Below are positions 1 to 12,004 of a stretch of DNA of 64,000 nt, in pieces. The stretch is taken from NCBI GenBank assembly GCA_032433765.1, contig JAVIAB010000073.1, positions 55,913,565 to 55,977,564 of the forward strand, given 5' to 3'. Both the position numbers and the translations under genes were made by a program. The notes under the pieces are model-generated. The model searched no databases, was not told the DNA's origin, and was given only the letters and a program-made list of their open reading frames with translations. This DNA comes from Megaustenia siamemsis. Taxonomy: Eukaryota > Mollusca > Gastropoda > Stylommatophora > Ariophantidae. Positions within the stretch are counted from its first letter, which is position 1, and each line of letters opens with the position of its first letter.

Positions 1-255
1 ACCCCGACACGTCAAGAGATGAGGTTCGAGACCCCGACACGTCAAGAGATGAGGTTCGATACCCCGACACGTCAAGAGATGAGGTTCGAGACCCCGACAC
101 GTCAAGAGATGAGGTTCGATACCCCGACACGTCAAGAGATGAGGTTCGATACCCCGACACGTCAAGAGATGAGGTTCGATACCCCGACACGTCAAGAGAT
201 GAGGTTCGATACCCCGACACGTCAAGAGATGAGGTTCGATACCCCGACACGTCAA
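1..255. repeat. 30-bp tandem array at window edge
   Basis: Eight full 30-bp units plus a half unit, nearly identical; the only regular variation is the last base of the unit (g or t). The array is cut by the window start, so its true length is unknown. Because 30 is a multiple of three, one plus-strand frame stays open from 19 to 276 and reads as a ten-residue repeat beginning MRF. I see no flanking coding sequence, so I treat the open frame as a by-product of unit length. Confidence 0.95.
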
Positions 256-751
256 GGATCACGCTCGCTTAATTAAACACCGGAGACTTGTCTCCCTTGG
301 ATATAGTTAAAGACAACGTAATGTATGTCTCTGACTGTAATATGTCAACGGTTTAAATACATGTGGGACGCTGCATCACATGATCCAAAACACATGGTCT
401 GCTTGGTGTTCCCATAATCCTTTCCTCTGTTTCACATAGTCAGTGTATCACTAAAGGATATGGCCGAGCTTGAAAGAGGTTTCAGTTAAATGAGAAACAG
501 TGTGTTTTGGTGAGTAATGTTTTACAAATTTCTCACTATTTATACAAATTAAATGTTACAACGTATGTATTTGTTCATATTGTTAAATGTATTTTGTTGA
601 CATTAAATTGTGCAACCACTATTCTGAGCACACTTGTGCAAAGATTATATTCTCAAAAATGTTCACTAATTTTGCTATGAAAGATAATTAAACATTAGTC
701 AACATTTGATTTCGTCGACTAATCTCCAATATATATCCATTAGTATCAATT
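256..751. other. AT-rich DNA, nothing recognised
   Basis: Non-repetitive AT-rich sequence between two arrays. No open frame of note, no splice-flanked exon and no mobile element recognised. Confidence 0.5.
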
Positions 752-945
752 AGAGTAACTTTAATAGTCATTTGAATAGTTTAGGGTAATTTTAATATGC
801 ATCAATATAATGCAGAGTAACTTTAATATACATTATCATAGTTTATGGTAATTTTAATATCCATTAATATACTGTAGGATAACTTTAATATACATTAGCA
901 TAGTTTGGGATAGTTTTCAAATACGTTAGTATAGTATAGAGTATT
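752..945. repeat. Degenerate 31-bp AT-rich repeat
   Basis: About six units of roughly 31 bp. Two subtypes alternate, one starting agagtaactttaat and the other agggtaattttaat, so the larger period is about 62 bp. Units are diverged and the last one or two fade out, which points to an old array. A further degenerate unit may precede it at about 721. Confidence 0.7.
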
Positions 946-1680
946 TTAACGCCCAATAGTATTTGATTGAAAGTGGTACAGTGCTATTGATTTTGTTTCC
1001 TGGACCCATCGATGCGTTCATGGTCAATACCACGATAACAACTCACTTTCGATGAGTGCTACTCATTTTCTGAGTGAAGTCTGTGTCCACCTTGGCCAAA
1101 ATAAAAATCGCCATATTTGAGATTTGTACTAGCACCATTTGATCAACAGGCGAGTGAGCTAGACACTTCGCCACCCATTAATCGCATCACTAGACCCTTG
1201 TGTAATGTCGTGAGTCATCAAACGAATATTCACACCAGAAGGAATGCCAGCCACACGAATTTCCTATATGGTAACTATAACAATAAACATGAACAGCTTG
1301 CATTGTCTGATGAACAATTTATAAATTCGAAACAACATATATGTTTGGCTCTCATGTTCACCAATTATTTCCTTGGCACAAGAGCTATAGTCCCCAAAGG
1401 AAAGAAGACCCAACAAATACCAAACAACCTGAAGGCCAATTATTGTCAAGCCGTTGGAGATGGATGACGTGTCTTGTTCCAGCGAGAATCAACATGTATC
1501 ACATTCCACATGGCTAATACATTGTTATGTTTGTTGTCTCATTTTCCATAACAATTTGTAATGTCTACTTTAACTACTACAGATTCATTCTTGTCATAAA
1601 ATTCATTAAAAAGCCGTTCTAATTCTTGAAAGAGAAAATACAAACATCAAGTCAAGTATGAAAAATAATAATTATCATAG
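946..1680. other. Unique AT-rich DNA with an unsupported 116-aa frame
   Basis: A plus-strand frame of 116 residues runs 1117-1467. I do not recognise it: there is no signal peptide, membrane segment, repeat or known motif. A minus-strand frame overlaps the same stretch. I would not call a gene here. Confidence 0.4.
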
Positions 1681-2000
1681 ACCAAACCTGCTGGTGTATG
1701 TGATCAAGACTCTCCACAACTTTCCCTTTCTACATTATATTTATTTATAAGCTGGTTTCCTACCAAATCATTCACTGCAGGTATTTTTTTTTTGGTCTCT
1801 TTGTTTCCAGATGTCACAACATATGTATATTCTATCTGCATTTTTTTTTCCATTACAAATTCTAAAAGATGATATCTGTTTCCTAATGATGTTGATAATA
1901 ATCTTTCTTCTCATCTTGCTTTCCTTGCTAACCTCAACGCTTGTTCTTTTAGCTGTCCATGTTTTCTGAACAATCTCCTGTGAAAGCACAATTCTTTAGT
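1681..2000 (-). mobile_element. LINE 3' end, heavily decayed
   Basis: The left edge (1681-1735) resembles the 3' ends of the better-preserved copies at 8.64, 9.21, 27.77 and 49.26 kb, with the same stretch ending in ctccacaactttc. The minus-strand frame 1768-1989 keeps the reverse-transcriptase C-terminal pattern QKTWTAKRTSVEVSKESK, comparable to PWTAKKSNENVLKEVK in the 28-kb copy. It is 5'-truncated and too decayed to be active. Confidence 0.7.
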
Positions 2001-2004
2001 CTCT

Positions 2005-2576
2005 ATCAATGTCCTCGTCTATTGACTGAATGCCCATGACTTTCTAAGCAAATTACTTGTTTTGCATAATTATTTGAAAATAAATAATAACCCCTATTTA
2101 GCTTACTTTAAAACTGGAAAGACATAGAACTAACGCCAGTATCTCACAATTCCACATTCAGTTATATTGGGAATCATGCAACTCCATAAATTCTTGTTTT
2201 GGGTTTTATTTATATAGAATATATTGTTGATTCCTTTTACTTTACATGAATGATCGTAAAAGCTACCTGATGACCAGCGTTATTCTTTTGAAATATTTGA
2301 CTCCCCTCGTTTTTTTTTTAAATTTAATTTTATTTTTCTCGTAGTTGCAAACACTTTATTTTTGTGTAACAACTGATCAAAATACATGGGCTTGCTTTTC
2401 TTCAAATTGTAGAAAAGTTCACCGTGTACAAATCTTTTCTTCAAATGAGATAGAAAGGTTCATTATGCACAAACCTTTTCTTCAACTCGTCTCATTTTTG
2501 TGTAGAATGAGTCCTTGTTCATTTCTCTCTACTTCTTCATACGTCACTATAGATTGCACATAATTTGCTATATTGA
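2005..2576. other. AT-rich DNA, nothing recognised
   Basis: No supported gene. A short imperfect duplication around a cttttcttcaaa motif is seen near 2395-2480, and a T-run lies near 2310. Confidence 0.4.
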
Positions 2577-2692
2577 GTTATTGAGTTATTTGCGGGTCAT
2601 CATCATTGCTCTCCGAACATGTCCATGGGTGCTCAGATCCCCTCCTCAGCAATTCTCGCAGTGTCCAGCGACTGACGATTCCAATTCGCTAT
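2577..2692 (-). mobile_element. RNase H-type LINE, 3' terminal scrap
   Basis: About 115 bp matching the extreme 3' end of the elements at 24.06 and 33.71 kb: the same gagttatttgcgggtcatca start followed by the tcccctcctcagcaa block. Only the last codons and the terminus are present, a severe 5' truncation. Confidence 0.75.
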
Positions 2693-2957
2693 ATATTGTT
2701 CATAAGTGACTAAAGATTGTTTATACGTCACTACATATTATTCATAAGTCATTAACAACTGCCGGTAAGTCACAATAGATTGTTGACATATGTCAATGTA
2801 ATTGCTCATAAGTTACAACAGATTGCTAAAGAGTCACAATAGATTGTTCATATGTCAATGTAATTGCTCATAAGTCACAACAGATTGCTAAAGAGTCACA
2901 ATAGATTGTTCATAGGTCAGAATAGATTGTTCATAACTCACAATAGACTGCTCATGA
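2693..2957. repeat. Nested AT-rich tandem repeat, ~24 bp and ~65 bp
   Basis: A basic unit of about 24 bp (cataagtcacaatagattgtt and variants) recurs throughout. Two larger units of about 65 bp, each containing catatgtcaatgtaattgct, sit at about 2774-2900. The array starts immediately at the truncated end of the LINE scrap at 2577-2692. Confidence 0.75.
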
Positions 2958-3654
2958 GAGAATGTCAGATTTCATAACTGCCTGATATCTAAGTCCTATT
3001 GGAAGCCAGAATGTCAAAGGCAGAGATGAAAGGCTCAGATCGGATGGTGCAGACAATTGCGCGCATATCAAAGAATAAAAAACACCGAAAACAGTTGATG
3101 TAGGGCGAGCATAGCTAGGACAGGAAATCAGGACACGGGGATGGGGAGGACATGGAATAATCTTAAAAGAATGGCAAGAAACAGAAAGGCTTGGAAAGTA
3201 TTTGTTGAAGATCCATGCTCCACAGGGAGCTGAAAGGTAGAAGAAGTAGAAGAAAAAGAGGAAGAATATAAATGTATGCGTCAGCTTCCTTAAGAAAACC
3301 CGAAAATACGAAGTTAATATTAAACGCGTTGTCAGGTCGTATAGAACAGCCGTCACTCGTACACGCACTCCTGGCCAAGTAAGTAGCTTCCACAGCAAAC
3401 AAACGACAACAGTTTCGGGTCTGAGTTCATGCTCAGTAGAGTGATTATAAAATGTAACTCAGTAAAGAACCCCCAGTAAGACATGTTTAGCGTAGAAACA
3501 TATGAACAATGTTTATAGCGTAGAAACATTTGAAAAAATGTGTTTAGCGTGAACTCCCTGTATTATGTATTTATTATAGAATCAAACCCATCATCAGTGA
3601 AGAATGAATTGTAACAAAATATAAATATTTGTGATCTGTAGTAACTAACTACGG
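2958..3654. other. No supported gene; a short duplicated motif
   Basis: A minus-strand frame of 148 residues (2952-3398) is hydrophobic and Phe/Leu/Ser-rich, but I recognise no domain. At 3483-3550 a roughly 37-bp segment containing tagcgtagaaacat is repeated twice with a third partial copy. Confidence 0.4.
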
Positions 3655-4600
3655 AGACTGCTTGAAAGAGATCAATAGTAGACTAGCCGTAGGTAGACAA
3701 AACTTAAACGCCACGAAGAATATGTGGCACAATACCAGCAAGGCAGTACATTTAAATTTTATTACTGAAGACATGTGTCTTCCAGATAGCAACATATGGT
3801 TGTAAATCATGGGCAATCTCGCAAACAGCAAGGAAGAAAATTGATTCATTCGATACAAAATGCTACAGAACAAATCCTTAAGATACCTTGGATGATGGGA
3901 AACAGGGGCAAAAAAATGTGAGAAGACTTGAACATTAGAAAGAACTAGTTTACACCAATCTACATGGGAGAGCAGAAGCGCCTGCGACCTGCTGTCGCAA
4001 TAGCAGGGTCGGCGCACCATCACCTGACCAAGATATAGCAGTTCTACCTCCTCGTGGTCTCCCCTGGCAATAGTCTGCGTCAAAACAGACTGGCTAACAG
4101 AAGCTAGGATCGCCGTGTTCCCTGAAGTGGTGACTGTTACTGATATAGAGGACCCAGTATTGCAGTACCTCAGAGCTGGACAAGTAGTTTCCCAGCATAG
4201 CCTGGGATAGACGAACTCCAATTTCTCCTGTAAGAGCCGGAAATGTCAAGAAAGCCATTACGACCCGCCACATCTTATGAGTCAAAGACATGCCCGAATC
4301 AACTCGTGGCAATCCGTCAAAAACAGCAACACCAATCTACACAGGAAATTAAAATACTATGGCCATGTCGACAGACACAGCATGCTGGAAAGAACAATAA
4401 TGGTTTCTAGGCGATACATCAGTGGCAGACCAAGAAGAATGACATCAAAGTGACCTTGAGCATGACAATAGAAGTGGATGGTTCGGACGGGATGTCGTCA
4501 ATGCAACGCATTCAACGGACGATCTGTAAAGGACATACGACCTGATGAGATAGAACCTCTTGTAATATATATTTAGTATAAAGAACCGTGTAATACATGC
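3655..4600 (+). mobile_element. LINE C-terminal fragment split by a SINE-like insertion
   Basis: Conceptual plus-strand translation before the interruption reads like the post-RT region of a LINE (EINSRLAVGRQNLNATKNMW, then a degraded YGCKSWAI-like block and RKKIDSFDTKCYR). After the interruption at 4329 it resumes with NLHRKLKYYGHVDRHSMLE and SGRPRR, the usual C-terminal 'GHV..RH' and Gly/Arg-rich pattern. Frameshifts and stops are frequent. The inserted element (3965-4328) is flanked by duplicated LINE sequence, so the LINE is the older of the two. Confidence 0.75.
3965..4328 (+). mobile_element. Family A retroposon, full length, with TSD
   Basis: Same ~365-bp element as at 22764-23130 and 36987-37353. 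It begins near gagcagaagcgcctgcgacc and ends in an A/C-rich tail that is (CAA)n in the sister copies. It is flanked by a 13-bp TSD acaccaatctaca at 3952-3964 and 4329-4341; the match continues for five more bases with two mismatches. TSD, fixed 5' end and simple tail indicate LINE-driven retroposition. I see no clear pol III A and B boxes, so the origin of the head is unknown. Confidence 0.85.
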
Positions 4601-6115
4601 GGACATCTTTATGAATGTTAATAGCTTTAATGGGCTGTACTGCGTAAGGGTTTTGTCAGGCCTGCATTTTAACATCAAGTACACGCTACCAACATAGCTA
4701 CGACTTGCGCATTTGCATGCGAATTTATTTCGCTTCTATTTTTTACTAATTTTATTTAGGTTAATTATCACTTCTAAACATCGCATAAATAATTACATAT
4801 TTTCATTATAATTTGTTTTAAAGTGATTCCAAGCATGCTGAAATACAGTACTTACAATTAACATGTAATCTTCCTGAATAAGTAATGCATTTATCTTTTA
4901 AAATGTAAACCTGTAGTGAGTTAGCTACCGAAGAGTTGTCTCATGAAGCATTACTTCCTTTTGCGGGTATAACTATTATTTTTCTTTGTTTGGAAATAGA
5001 TAAACCAGGAGAAGTGCTCCACCCTGTAGATTCTTTCAGATGCCTCCTTTAATGCAGGATAAATGACAATTACTACTCGAATAAGTGCACTCTAGATTTA
5101 ATGAAACAAAGAGAAATTCTACAACTTGCAGTTTGGCTAAGGAAACACAACCATTAAGAAGACAAAACAAAAGATATAATGGATACTAAGATCGCAATGA
5201 ACAGACTGGTGAAAAGAGGTTTCGTTTTAACCTTGCAGATAAAAACGACGGAAAATATCATGACTGTGATTTGTTTAACCTGGATCAGCCACTTTCAGAT
5301 GGAATTTAAAATACGATTCTTGTGCTTGCATTTGTACCCCTATGCATGTCTCACTCGAGACGACCATTTACTTCTGCGCATAAACCTAATAAACAACATC
5401 CGCTTCCGATCTATAAAGGCCGGTTTTCCTGTGAATGGAGAAATAAAACGGGAGTGAATGGTCGTGGAATGTAGGGGCATTAATTCTAAAAGTTGTGGTT
5501 AAAAGAAATCAAAATGTTTTATAGACGTTATTGTGTATATCGATATAATGCTTGCATGTAATATAAACCATCTCTGGGTGAAAAAAAAGCATTTTGAAAA
5601 GTCGAAGGGTATTTCTGTTTTCTTATTAATGGCCTATCTGGTTTTTGCAGTTCAATGTAGACACGCATGTTGAGTTATTGGTCAAAAGTTTAAATTATTC
5701 AATAACAGTCAAAATAGGGCTAATCAACAAAAGGGATATAACAACGCGGGATCAACATTAGGAACAAAATGAGCACTCTTCGATAAAACAGTATAACCAT
5801 GTACTGCTCTTAGTGACAAAATTTGATGGTCGATGCTGGAACAAGAAACATAATTAACACAACATAAAAAACGTCTGTCAGTCGCATGATGGAAGTCAAT
5901 TTAAAAAATACAAATAGAAGTAAAGAACTAAGGTAAAGGTAGTAGATAATCCTTACAGATGAATATATACAGGAATAATACATCAAATGGTACAGCCATG
6001 TTTCAAGACAAATAATTAGATAGAATCCAAATATCTTTGAACAAACGCTAGTAATATTCAGCTTGTACAAAGTTATGTGCTGTGTTCAGATCATCATGTG
6101 CAATCAAGTACGTGA
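4601..6115. other. 1.5 kb of AT-rich DNA, nothing recognised
   Basis: No domain, repeat array or mobile element recognised. Open frames at 5179-5457 (+, 92 aa) and 5810-6070 (-, 86 aa, hydrophobic) have no motif I can support. Confidence 0.4.
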
Positions 6116-6430
6116 TAGAATGCTAATAGTCATTGCCTTAACATTCGGACAACCGGTGGTTGATTCCCGCTGGAAGCAGTGTGAATTGTACCTGTGGTTG
6201 GGAAAAAAATACACCCGCGGTCGACCCAGCCAATGGCAGAAATGGGTACCAGGATAGTACTCTGGGATGGTGAGGAATTCCGCCTCTCATTGGGAGTTTC
6301 GATGTTTGAAGCGACACTATCCAGGAGACTCAAAAACACTTCTGGATAGGCGGCCGAGAACATATGGGTGAAAACTCACGTTCTATGACGGCGATTCAAG
6401 TCTCGTACTTTACCTTTACTTTACCTAATG
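6116..6430 (+). mobile_element. tRNA-derived SINE, degraded head
   Basis: The head carries a B-box-like ggttgattccc at 6158-6168 downstream of a decayed A-box region (tagtcattgcctt, about 6127). A ~250-bp body with a GC-rich block near 6215-6245 follows. It ends in a gtactttacctttactttac tail, very like the tail of the SINE at 31.56 kb. No convincing TSD found. Body sequence differs from that SINE, so it is a separate family sharing the 3' tail. Confidence 0.6.
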
Positions 6431-7154
6431 ACGATAGCTTTATAAACACAAAGTTTGGCAGACTGTGATAAAATGTAAATAATGATTTCCATACAAGAAG
6501 AAATAAATACTGATTGTTTCAAATATTGTGTTTGCTTAAACACCGTTCACATGAAGTTAATGTGAACTGATAATGCCAAGGTTTTATTCATCAGCATTGA
6601 AGATGAAGTTCACTTTAATTTCAAGACAATAATCTATTCTGTGTGTTATTTTTTATTTAAATTCAGTGACCCCACATCGCATTGTATGTCATTGTTACTA
6701 CTTACAGATAAGGACAATAAACGTATGCACCTTGTTTAACTTGATTATGTAAAAGAACCAATCAAAGATAGACAAAATGGAGAAGAAATTATACTTTTTG
6801 CCCCAGACAGGTTAAATGTTAAAAGTCAAAATTCTATTATCGAAATTATTTTAAGCAACTTCATTTAACTAAACCAATGTTTCTAGTCCGTGCAGCAGAG
6901 ATAATGGACTATGCTGAGGCCATCTAGTGCACTTCATAAACAGATTACTGCGCTAAACTGACACTCTCCGAGTTCAAGTATGGCAACTCTGTACAGAAAC
7001 AAATTAGAAACTGTAAAGCTGAGACAAGATAATGCTGAAGATGTCTTGAGTGAAGTCTAACAATAAAGTCTTGCAAAGAATCACATGATGGCACGAAGTA
7101 ATGCCAAACGCTAATCTCTGAATTCATCAAATAATATATGACCTTAGTTATTTG
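6431..7154. other. AT-rich DNA, nothing recognised
   Basis: No supported gene or repeat in about 720 bp. Confidence 0.4.
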
Positions 7155-7779
7155 GTTATGGAAGGCACCGGTATCACTGCAAATGAATCAAAATCCATAA
7201 TTGCTCAATCGCCCGTGCCAGCGTAATCATCCAAATTAATATCTCATTTCCCAAACAAAGAAAGGTAACTGTAGTCCCCATCGCAGCAGTCTCATCACAC
7301 GCCAAAAGGCATAAGGCGTAACCGTGCAGAAAGTGAACACGCGCCAACTGTTCCCTGTCATACGATATCATCATTCATCGTAAACAATTGGAATATCGAA
7401 ACATGATCAAAACGGATAAGACACACGGCTCACGGTGTGCACAGAGCACTTAACTCAGTAGCTCCTGCAACAAGCCGGACTTGGAATATGAGGAAACTGC
7501 AACAAGGAACACTTTTCATGCATACCTTCAATTGTTCCCGCCACCTATCCGCCATATACCAGAAGTTCACGTCCTCTTGAAAATGATGATCGTCGTATTT
7601 TTAAAAATGTATAGCGCTTGATGATGTTAGGCCATCGTTGTTGACTCCAATTCCGAACATATAGACACACAGTTAGTCATCAGATTATCCCCGTCGCACA
7701 TCAAACAACAGACCGTAAGATTAGTGTACGGCCGGTCTAGGGATGTACGATGAGTCATTACGATGACGTAGCACACAAT
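7155..7779 (-). mobile_element. Family B retroposon, longest copy
   Basis: In minus orientation the 3' end (ggttatggaaggc on the plus strand) is at the left and the 5' end, ending acgtagcacacaat on the plus strand, is at the right. At about 625 bp it is the longest family B copy here and shares its 5' terminus with the partial copy at 21597-21868. A minus-strand 66-aa frame (7174-7374) ends in LARAIEQLWILIHLQ, matching the small frame in three other copies. I found no clean TSD. Confidence 0.75.
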
Positions 7780-8636
7780 CAAAAACAATCATCAAGTTTC
7801 GTTATTTCTGGCGCTAGCAATAGCGTATTATGCAACGTTCTCTTCAGTTGTTTAACAGTTTTGTTTACGACGTCTAAATGAAATATTTTCTCCTACAGCT
7901 TGCTATCGTTTCACTCTGTAGCTCTATATTTCTTATGTTCTTAAGTGTTATTGCATTCCCACTATATCCCACCTCTTCCATGTTCATCCTACGAACAAAC
8001 AGCGAATACCAGTTTCCACCAGTTGTTGGTAATAAGTTTACTAACATAAACATGTAACGTGCGAGACAATCCATTTCAAAGTGTTTATCGTTAAAATACA
8101 TAGAGAGAAGCAGCACTTGAGAAAGAAATTTAGTTCATTTATAACCTTGAAAAGAAAAAAAAAATTGTAATAGCCATTATTCGCACCCGCTAAGAAAATG
8201 TTAAAGTACAACGATTTTTGTGTGGCCTATGACAAATCACCGTTTAATTGGGAGTTTTCATGACAAACAAGCGCATTGGACAATTTTATTTATTGCCCTT
8301 ATCTTTTCCTTCAAGGGCGGATTTTTTTTTCTAATAAATTGGACAGAATGTCAGTCATCAATCTTGATATTTCGTTGGTGTTCTATTTATTTTTAGCATC
8401 AATATTAAAAATGAAGAGCGCACTTTACACAATTATATGTGGCAAACAAAAATCTTACAGGAGGTCACACTTGCTACGGGAGCCTGGTTGAGTTCTCAAT
8501 AATTATTTTTCTGTTTGCACATAAATGGTGCTCACTTCCTTCATGTTATGATGCCGTCATAATTCTTACAAAATGTAAAAAAGTCCGCTTCAAATTGCTT
8601 TGCAATATTCTCGTTAGTGGTCAAACCATTATCATT
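7780..8636. other. AT-rich DNA, nothing recognised
   Basis: Short open frames on both strands (7874-8116 minus, 8276-8491 plus) lack any recognisable feature. Confidence 0.4.
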
Positions 8637-9095
8637 ATCATCAAGTACCGGGCCTGCTGCCGTAGGTGATCATGTCTCTCCACAACTTTCGATCTCGACA
8701 GTTATTTATCATTTCTGTTGTTGACCTTTTGCCAAGCAATTCTCTTAAACTGTCTGATATTTTGTCTTTTTGCTTCCCTCTATCTCTTCGTCCCTCAATT
8801 TTTTCCAATTGTCACAATATATTCCAGTTGTTCTTTTCTCACTACATGGCCGAAAAATTATGATTGTTTCTTCCTAATTTTGGAAATTAGCTCTCCTTTT
8901 GCTTTGATCTCTTTCAGAACATTTTCATTACTCTTCTTAGCCGTTCATTGTATTCTCAATATTCTTCAGTAAAACGACATTTCTACAGACTCCAGTGATT
9001 TTCTTGTCTGTTGTCCTATTGTCCATGATTCACATCCATTTGTTAAGACCGGCTCAACATAACATTCTCAAACCATTATAGAAAAGACAAATTCT
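8637..9095 (-). mobile_element. LINE 3' end, copy 1 of an adjacent pair
   Basis: The plus-strand start (catcaagtaccgggcctgct, about 8639) is the element's 3' terminus. The minus strand encodes the LINE C-terminal region (RRMLRIPWTAK-like, then NENVLKE and a GHVMRREQLEYI-like block) with frameshifts. It is 5'-truncated. The next copy lies 572 bp away in the same orientation. Confidence 0.8.
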
Positions 9096-9204
9096 GTAGC
9101 GAGTGAGACACCCTATGAAATAATTGTAAGAATATGATTTACGTATCATTTGGTGGTAAAGAAATAAACACCCTGATGCATTTAGATGAAACAGTCTAAC
9201 TGAT

Positions 9205-9690
9205 AATAATCATCAAGTACCAAGCCTGCTGGCGTAGGTGATCATGTCTCTCCACAACTTTCGATCATGACAGTTATTTATCATTTTTGTTATTGACCTT
9301 CTGCCAAGTCATTCTCTTAAGCTGTCTGGTATCATTTCTCTTTGCTTCCCTCTATCTCTTCGTCCCTCAATTTTCCCAGTTATTACAATATATCCCAGCT
9401 GTTCTCTTCTCATTACATGACCAAAAAATGACGATTGTTTCTTCCTAATATTGGAAATTAGCTCTCTTTTTGTTTTGGCCTCTTTCAGAACGTTTTCATT
9501 ACTCTTATTAGCTGTCCATGGTATTTTCAACATTCTTCTGTAAAACCACATTTCTACAGCCTCCAGTGATTTATTTGTCTGTTTTCCTACTGTCCACGAT
9601 TCACATCCATATGTTAAAACTGGTTCTACATAACATTGAAGAACTCTTTTTCTTGTTTCTTGGAAAAATGAATTGCATTGAACTGTTAAT
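9205..9690 (-). mobile_element. LINE 3' end, copy 2 of an adjacent pair
   Basis: Same family as 8637-9095. The minus-strand frame 9309-9551 (80 aa) reads WFYRRMLKIPWTANKSNENV, then IRKKQSSFFGHVMRREQLGY and EGRRDRGKQRE, the conserved end of a LINE ORF2. It is better preserved than copy 1. The RT core is absent. Confidence 0.85.
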
Positions 9691-9879
9691 AGTCAGCGTT
9701 AAAATGAGTTCAGAAATAATTGGCATTATGGTGATGAAAATAACAAGTGAAAACGCATCCGCTGGTACGCCAGGAACGGACATGTAGGATTGAAACCACA
9801 TTAAAATAGAGGAGACAGCTTTTAATTACTCGCCCCTCAATATCCAAAAGACAAAAGTAACATGAAAGGAACAAACAAA

Positions 9880-10345
9880 AAGACAGCTCTTTAATTCACA
9901 GTGAACGTTCAGTGGGCAGTATTAAAACAGGTAACACATTGAAAATACCTGGGAACGATGTTAACTTCAGATGGTAGAAGGATTAGAGAGTTCAGGTGTA
10001 GAATATTCCAGGAAACATGTCTTACACCAAAGAATTAAAAAAAAAGGTGATGTGCGAGCCTAATTTTCACAATGAAGATAAACCTGGTTATTCAGTGTCA
10101 GCTAGGGACGTCTTGTCTTGACAGTTGGAAGCGAACCATTAACATTCGAACCAAAGATACAAATTTAGTGGGGGACCACGGATGTTGAATTATATAGTGA
10201 CAACAGGAAAAACTAAGGGTAAAAGAGATCGGACGAAACAGCGAGAAAGAGAATCAAACATTTTAAGAAAATTATTTAGTATTAAGTCAACAACAGAAAC
10301 GATAATTAACTGTAAAGATAGAAGGTTGTGGAGAGATATATATCA
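9880..10345 (+). mobile_element. LINE fragment, C-terminal region
   Basis: Plus-strand translation around 9925-9990 reads VTHLKYLGTMLTSDGRRIRE, the conserved post-RT 'YLG..(I/L)TSDG' block. At 10182-10330 the frame reads LNYIVTTGKTKGKRDRTKQR and DRRLWRDI, the usual C-terminus. The region between is broken by stops. It ends at the (CA)n tract. Confidence 0.75.
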
Positions 10346-10349
10346 GCAC

Positions 10350-10383
10350 GCGCGCACACACACACACACACATACACACACAT
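10350..10383. repeat. (CA)n microsatellite
   Basis: Dinucleotide cac/aca run with one cat interruption, immediately after the truncated end of the LINE fragment. Confidence 0.9.
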
Positions 10384-11699
10384 TACCTGATAACGATATA
10401 TAATTGCTTCTCTTAATTTACGTCATTTTAATATGTTTTATAATCTTACACAAAACTATGATAAATGTGTATATGACAACAATGATTTTAACAAACATTG
10501 CAATCTATGTTGATTAGGAATTTGTGTGCACGCACGAACACATATGAGCAGACTACAGTACATAATTATACATAGTATACTTGGTATTTATTCTTAAATA
10601 TATCTGAATGAAACAACAGAAAAAGTGTGAATTCAGACTAATCACAGAGCTTATTTCAGAAGGAAAAGTTGTGCATATAGCACGCAACTCGATGATGATT
10701 GAATTCTATTTTATCCAAACCAAAGTTGATTAAAATAGCTTCAGTTTATACACACCTAACATACAAAATGAGGAATAACCAGAATAAGATGAAGAATCAA
10801 AGGGGCATTTACTATTGTATCAAACAGCAATGGCTTAGACTATCAGACAAATCAGAGCTGGAACTATAAGAATAATATATGTCAGTCGCCAACACCCAGG
10901 AAAATATGTTATAAATATAGAGAAGTGAAAAGTAATTTTTAAATAACCAGTCGTAGACTGAGGTCAGGAAGTCAAGTCAATTCTCTCCACCGATTTGTAT
11001 CAAAGTTCATATATAGTCTCAAAATTGGTACTGAAAATCCCTATCTGGTAGAGACGGACGGCGTGAGGTAGTGTTGACCATATTACTAAAACATTGTACT
11101 GACTGTTAAAAGAAGAAAGAAGAATATGATCGCTAAACCCATACTTCTTGTTTGTTACCCTCAGGGATTGAAGAGTTTCTCTCTCCTACCTTTCTAGTAA
11201 ATGCCGTTATTGATATATATACCATAAATGACATAAAGAATAGATTTCTCAATTACTTCATGAGCAACAGTTTAATTAATATCAATTTGTTATAGTCTCT
11301 TTGAATGCCATTCATGCCAGTATCTACTCAACTAGCAAACATTTTTGTGCAATTAATAGTTTCATTGATTTATTCCTCAAGAATCGTATTACTTGGGTAG
11401 TAAACTGTCCCGCGGAAACCAGTAAAAGAATAGCACTAGTTTAAAAAAGCTTTATTCGAGTAATATTTTTGTTTTCATTTAAATAAAAGGTATAACAGTT
11501 TAAAGTGAAAATTATAAAGTTCGCATGTCCTAACATCAGACGTGGGTGGCGACAAAACACTGACAAGGACATCAGGGAAGAGCACAACAACCTTACACAA
11601 ATACGAATTTATAGATTATTGGGAGGGGGGAGGGGGTGGAGAACAAATTAAGACGAAAACAAATAATGTTTTGAAAACGTTAAACATTAACAATATAAA
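10384..11699. other. 1.3 kb of AT-rich DNA, nothing recognised
   Basis: No supported gene. A short G-rich tract (gggaggggggagggggtgg) occurs at about 11621-11639. The frame at 11542-11823 owes its second half to the following array. Confidence 0.4.
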
Positions 11700-11993
11700 T
11701 TCTATACACACAACTGTGCCATGCTGGCCTTGCTTAATCTTAATCTATACACACAACTGTGCCATGCTGGCCTTACTTAATCTTAATCTATACACACAAC
11801 TGTGCCATGCTGGCCTTACTTAATCTTAATCTATACACACAACTGTGCCATGCTGGCCTTACTTAATCTATACACACAACTGTGCCATGCTGGCCTTACT
11901 TAATCTTAATCTATACACACAACTGTGCCATGCTGGCCTTACTTAATCTATACACACAACTGTGCCATGCTGGCCTTACTTAATCTTAATCTT
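11700..11993. repeat. 37/43-bp tandem array, seven copies
   Basis: Seven nearly identical units built on ctatacacacaactgtgcc followed by atgctggccttactt. Units come in two lengths, about 37 and 43 bp, differing by a duplicated taatct hexamer. The high identity suggests recent growth. Open frames crossing it are by-products. Confidence 0.95.
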
Positions 11994-12004
11994 GACCCTT
12001 ACGG

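Noticed and set aside
19..276. 85-aa open frame with ten-residue repeats
   Set aside because: Produced by a 30-bp unit whose length is a multiple of three; no flanking coding evidence.
1117..1467. 116-aa plus-strand gene
   Set aside because: No recognisable motif, overlapped by a minus-strand frame, AT-rich surroundings and no promoter or splice evidence.
2952..3398. 148-aa hydrophobic protein
   Set aside because: Composition follows an A/G-rich plus strand; no domain, and an overlapping frame on the same strand is equally open.
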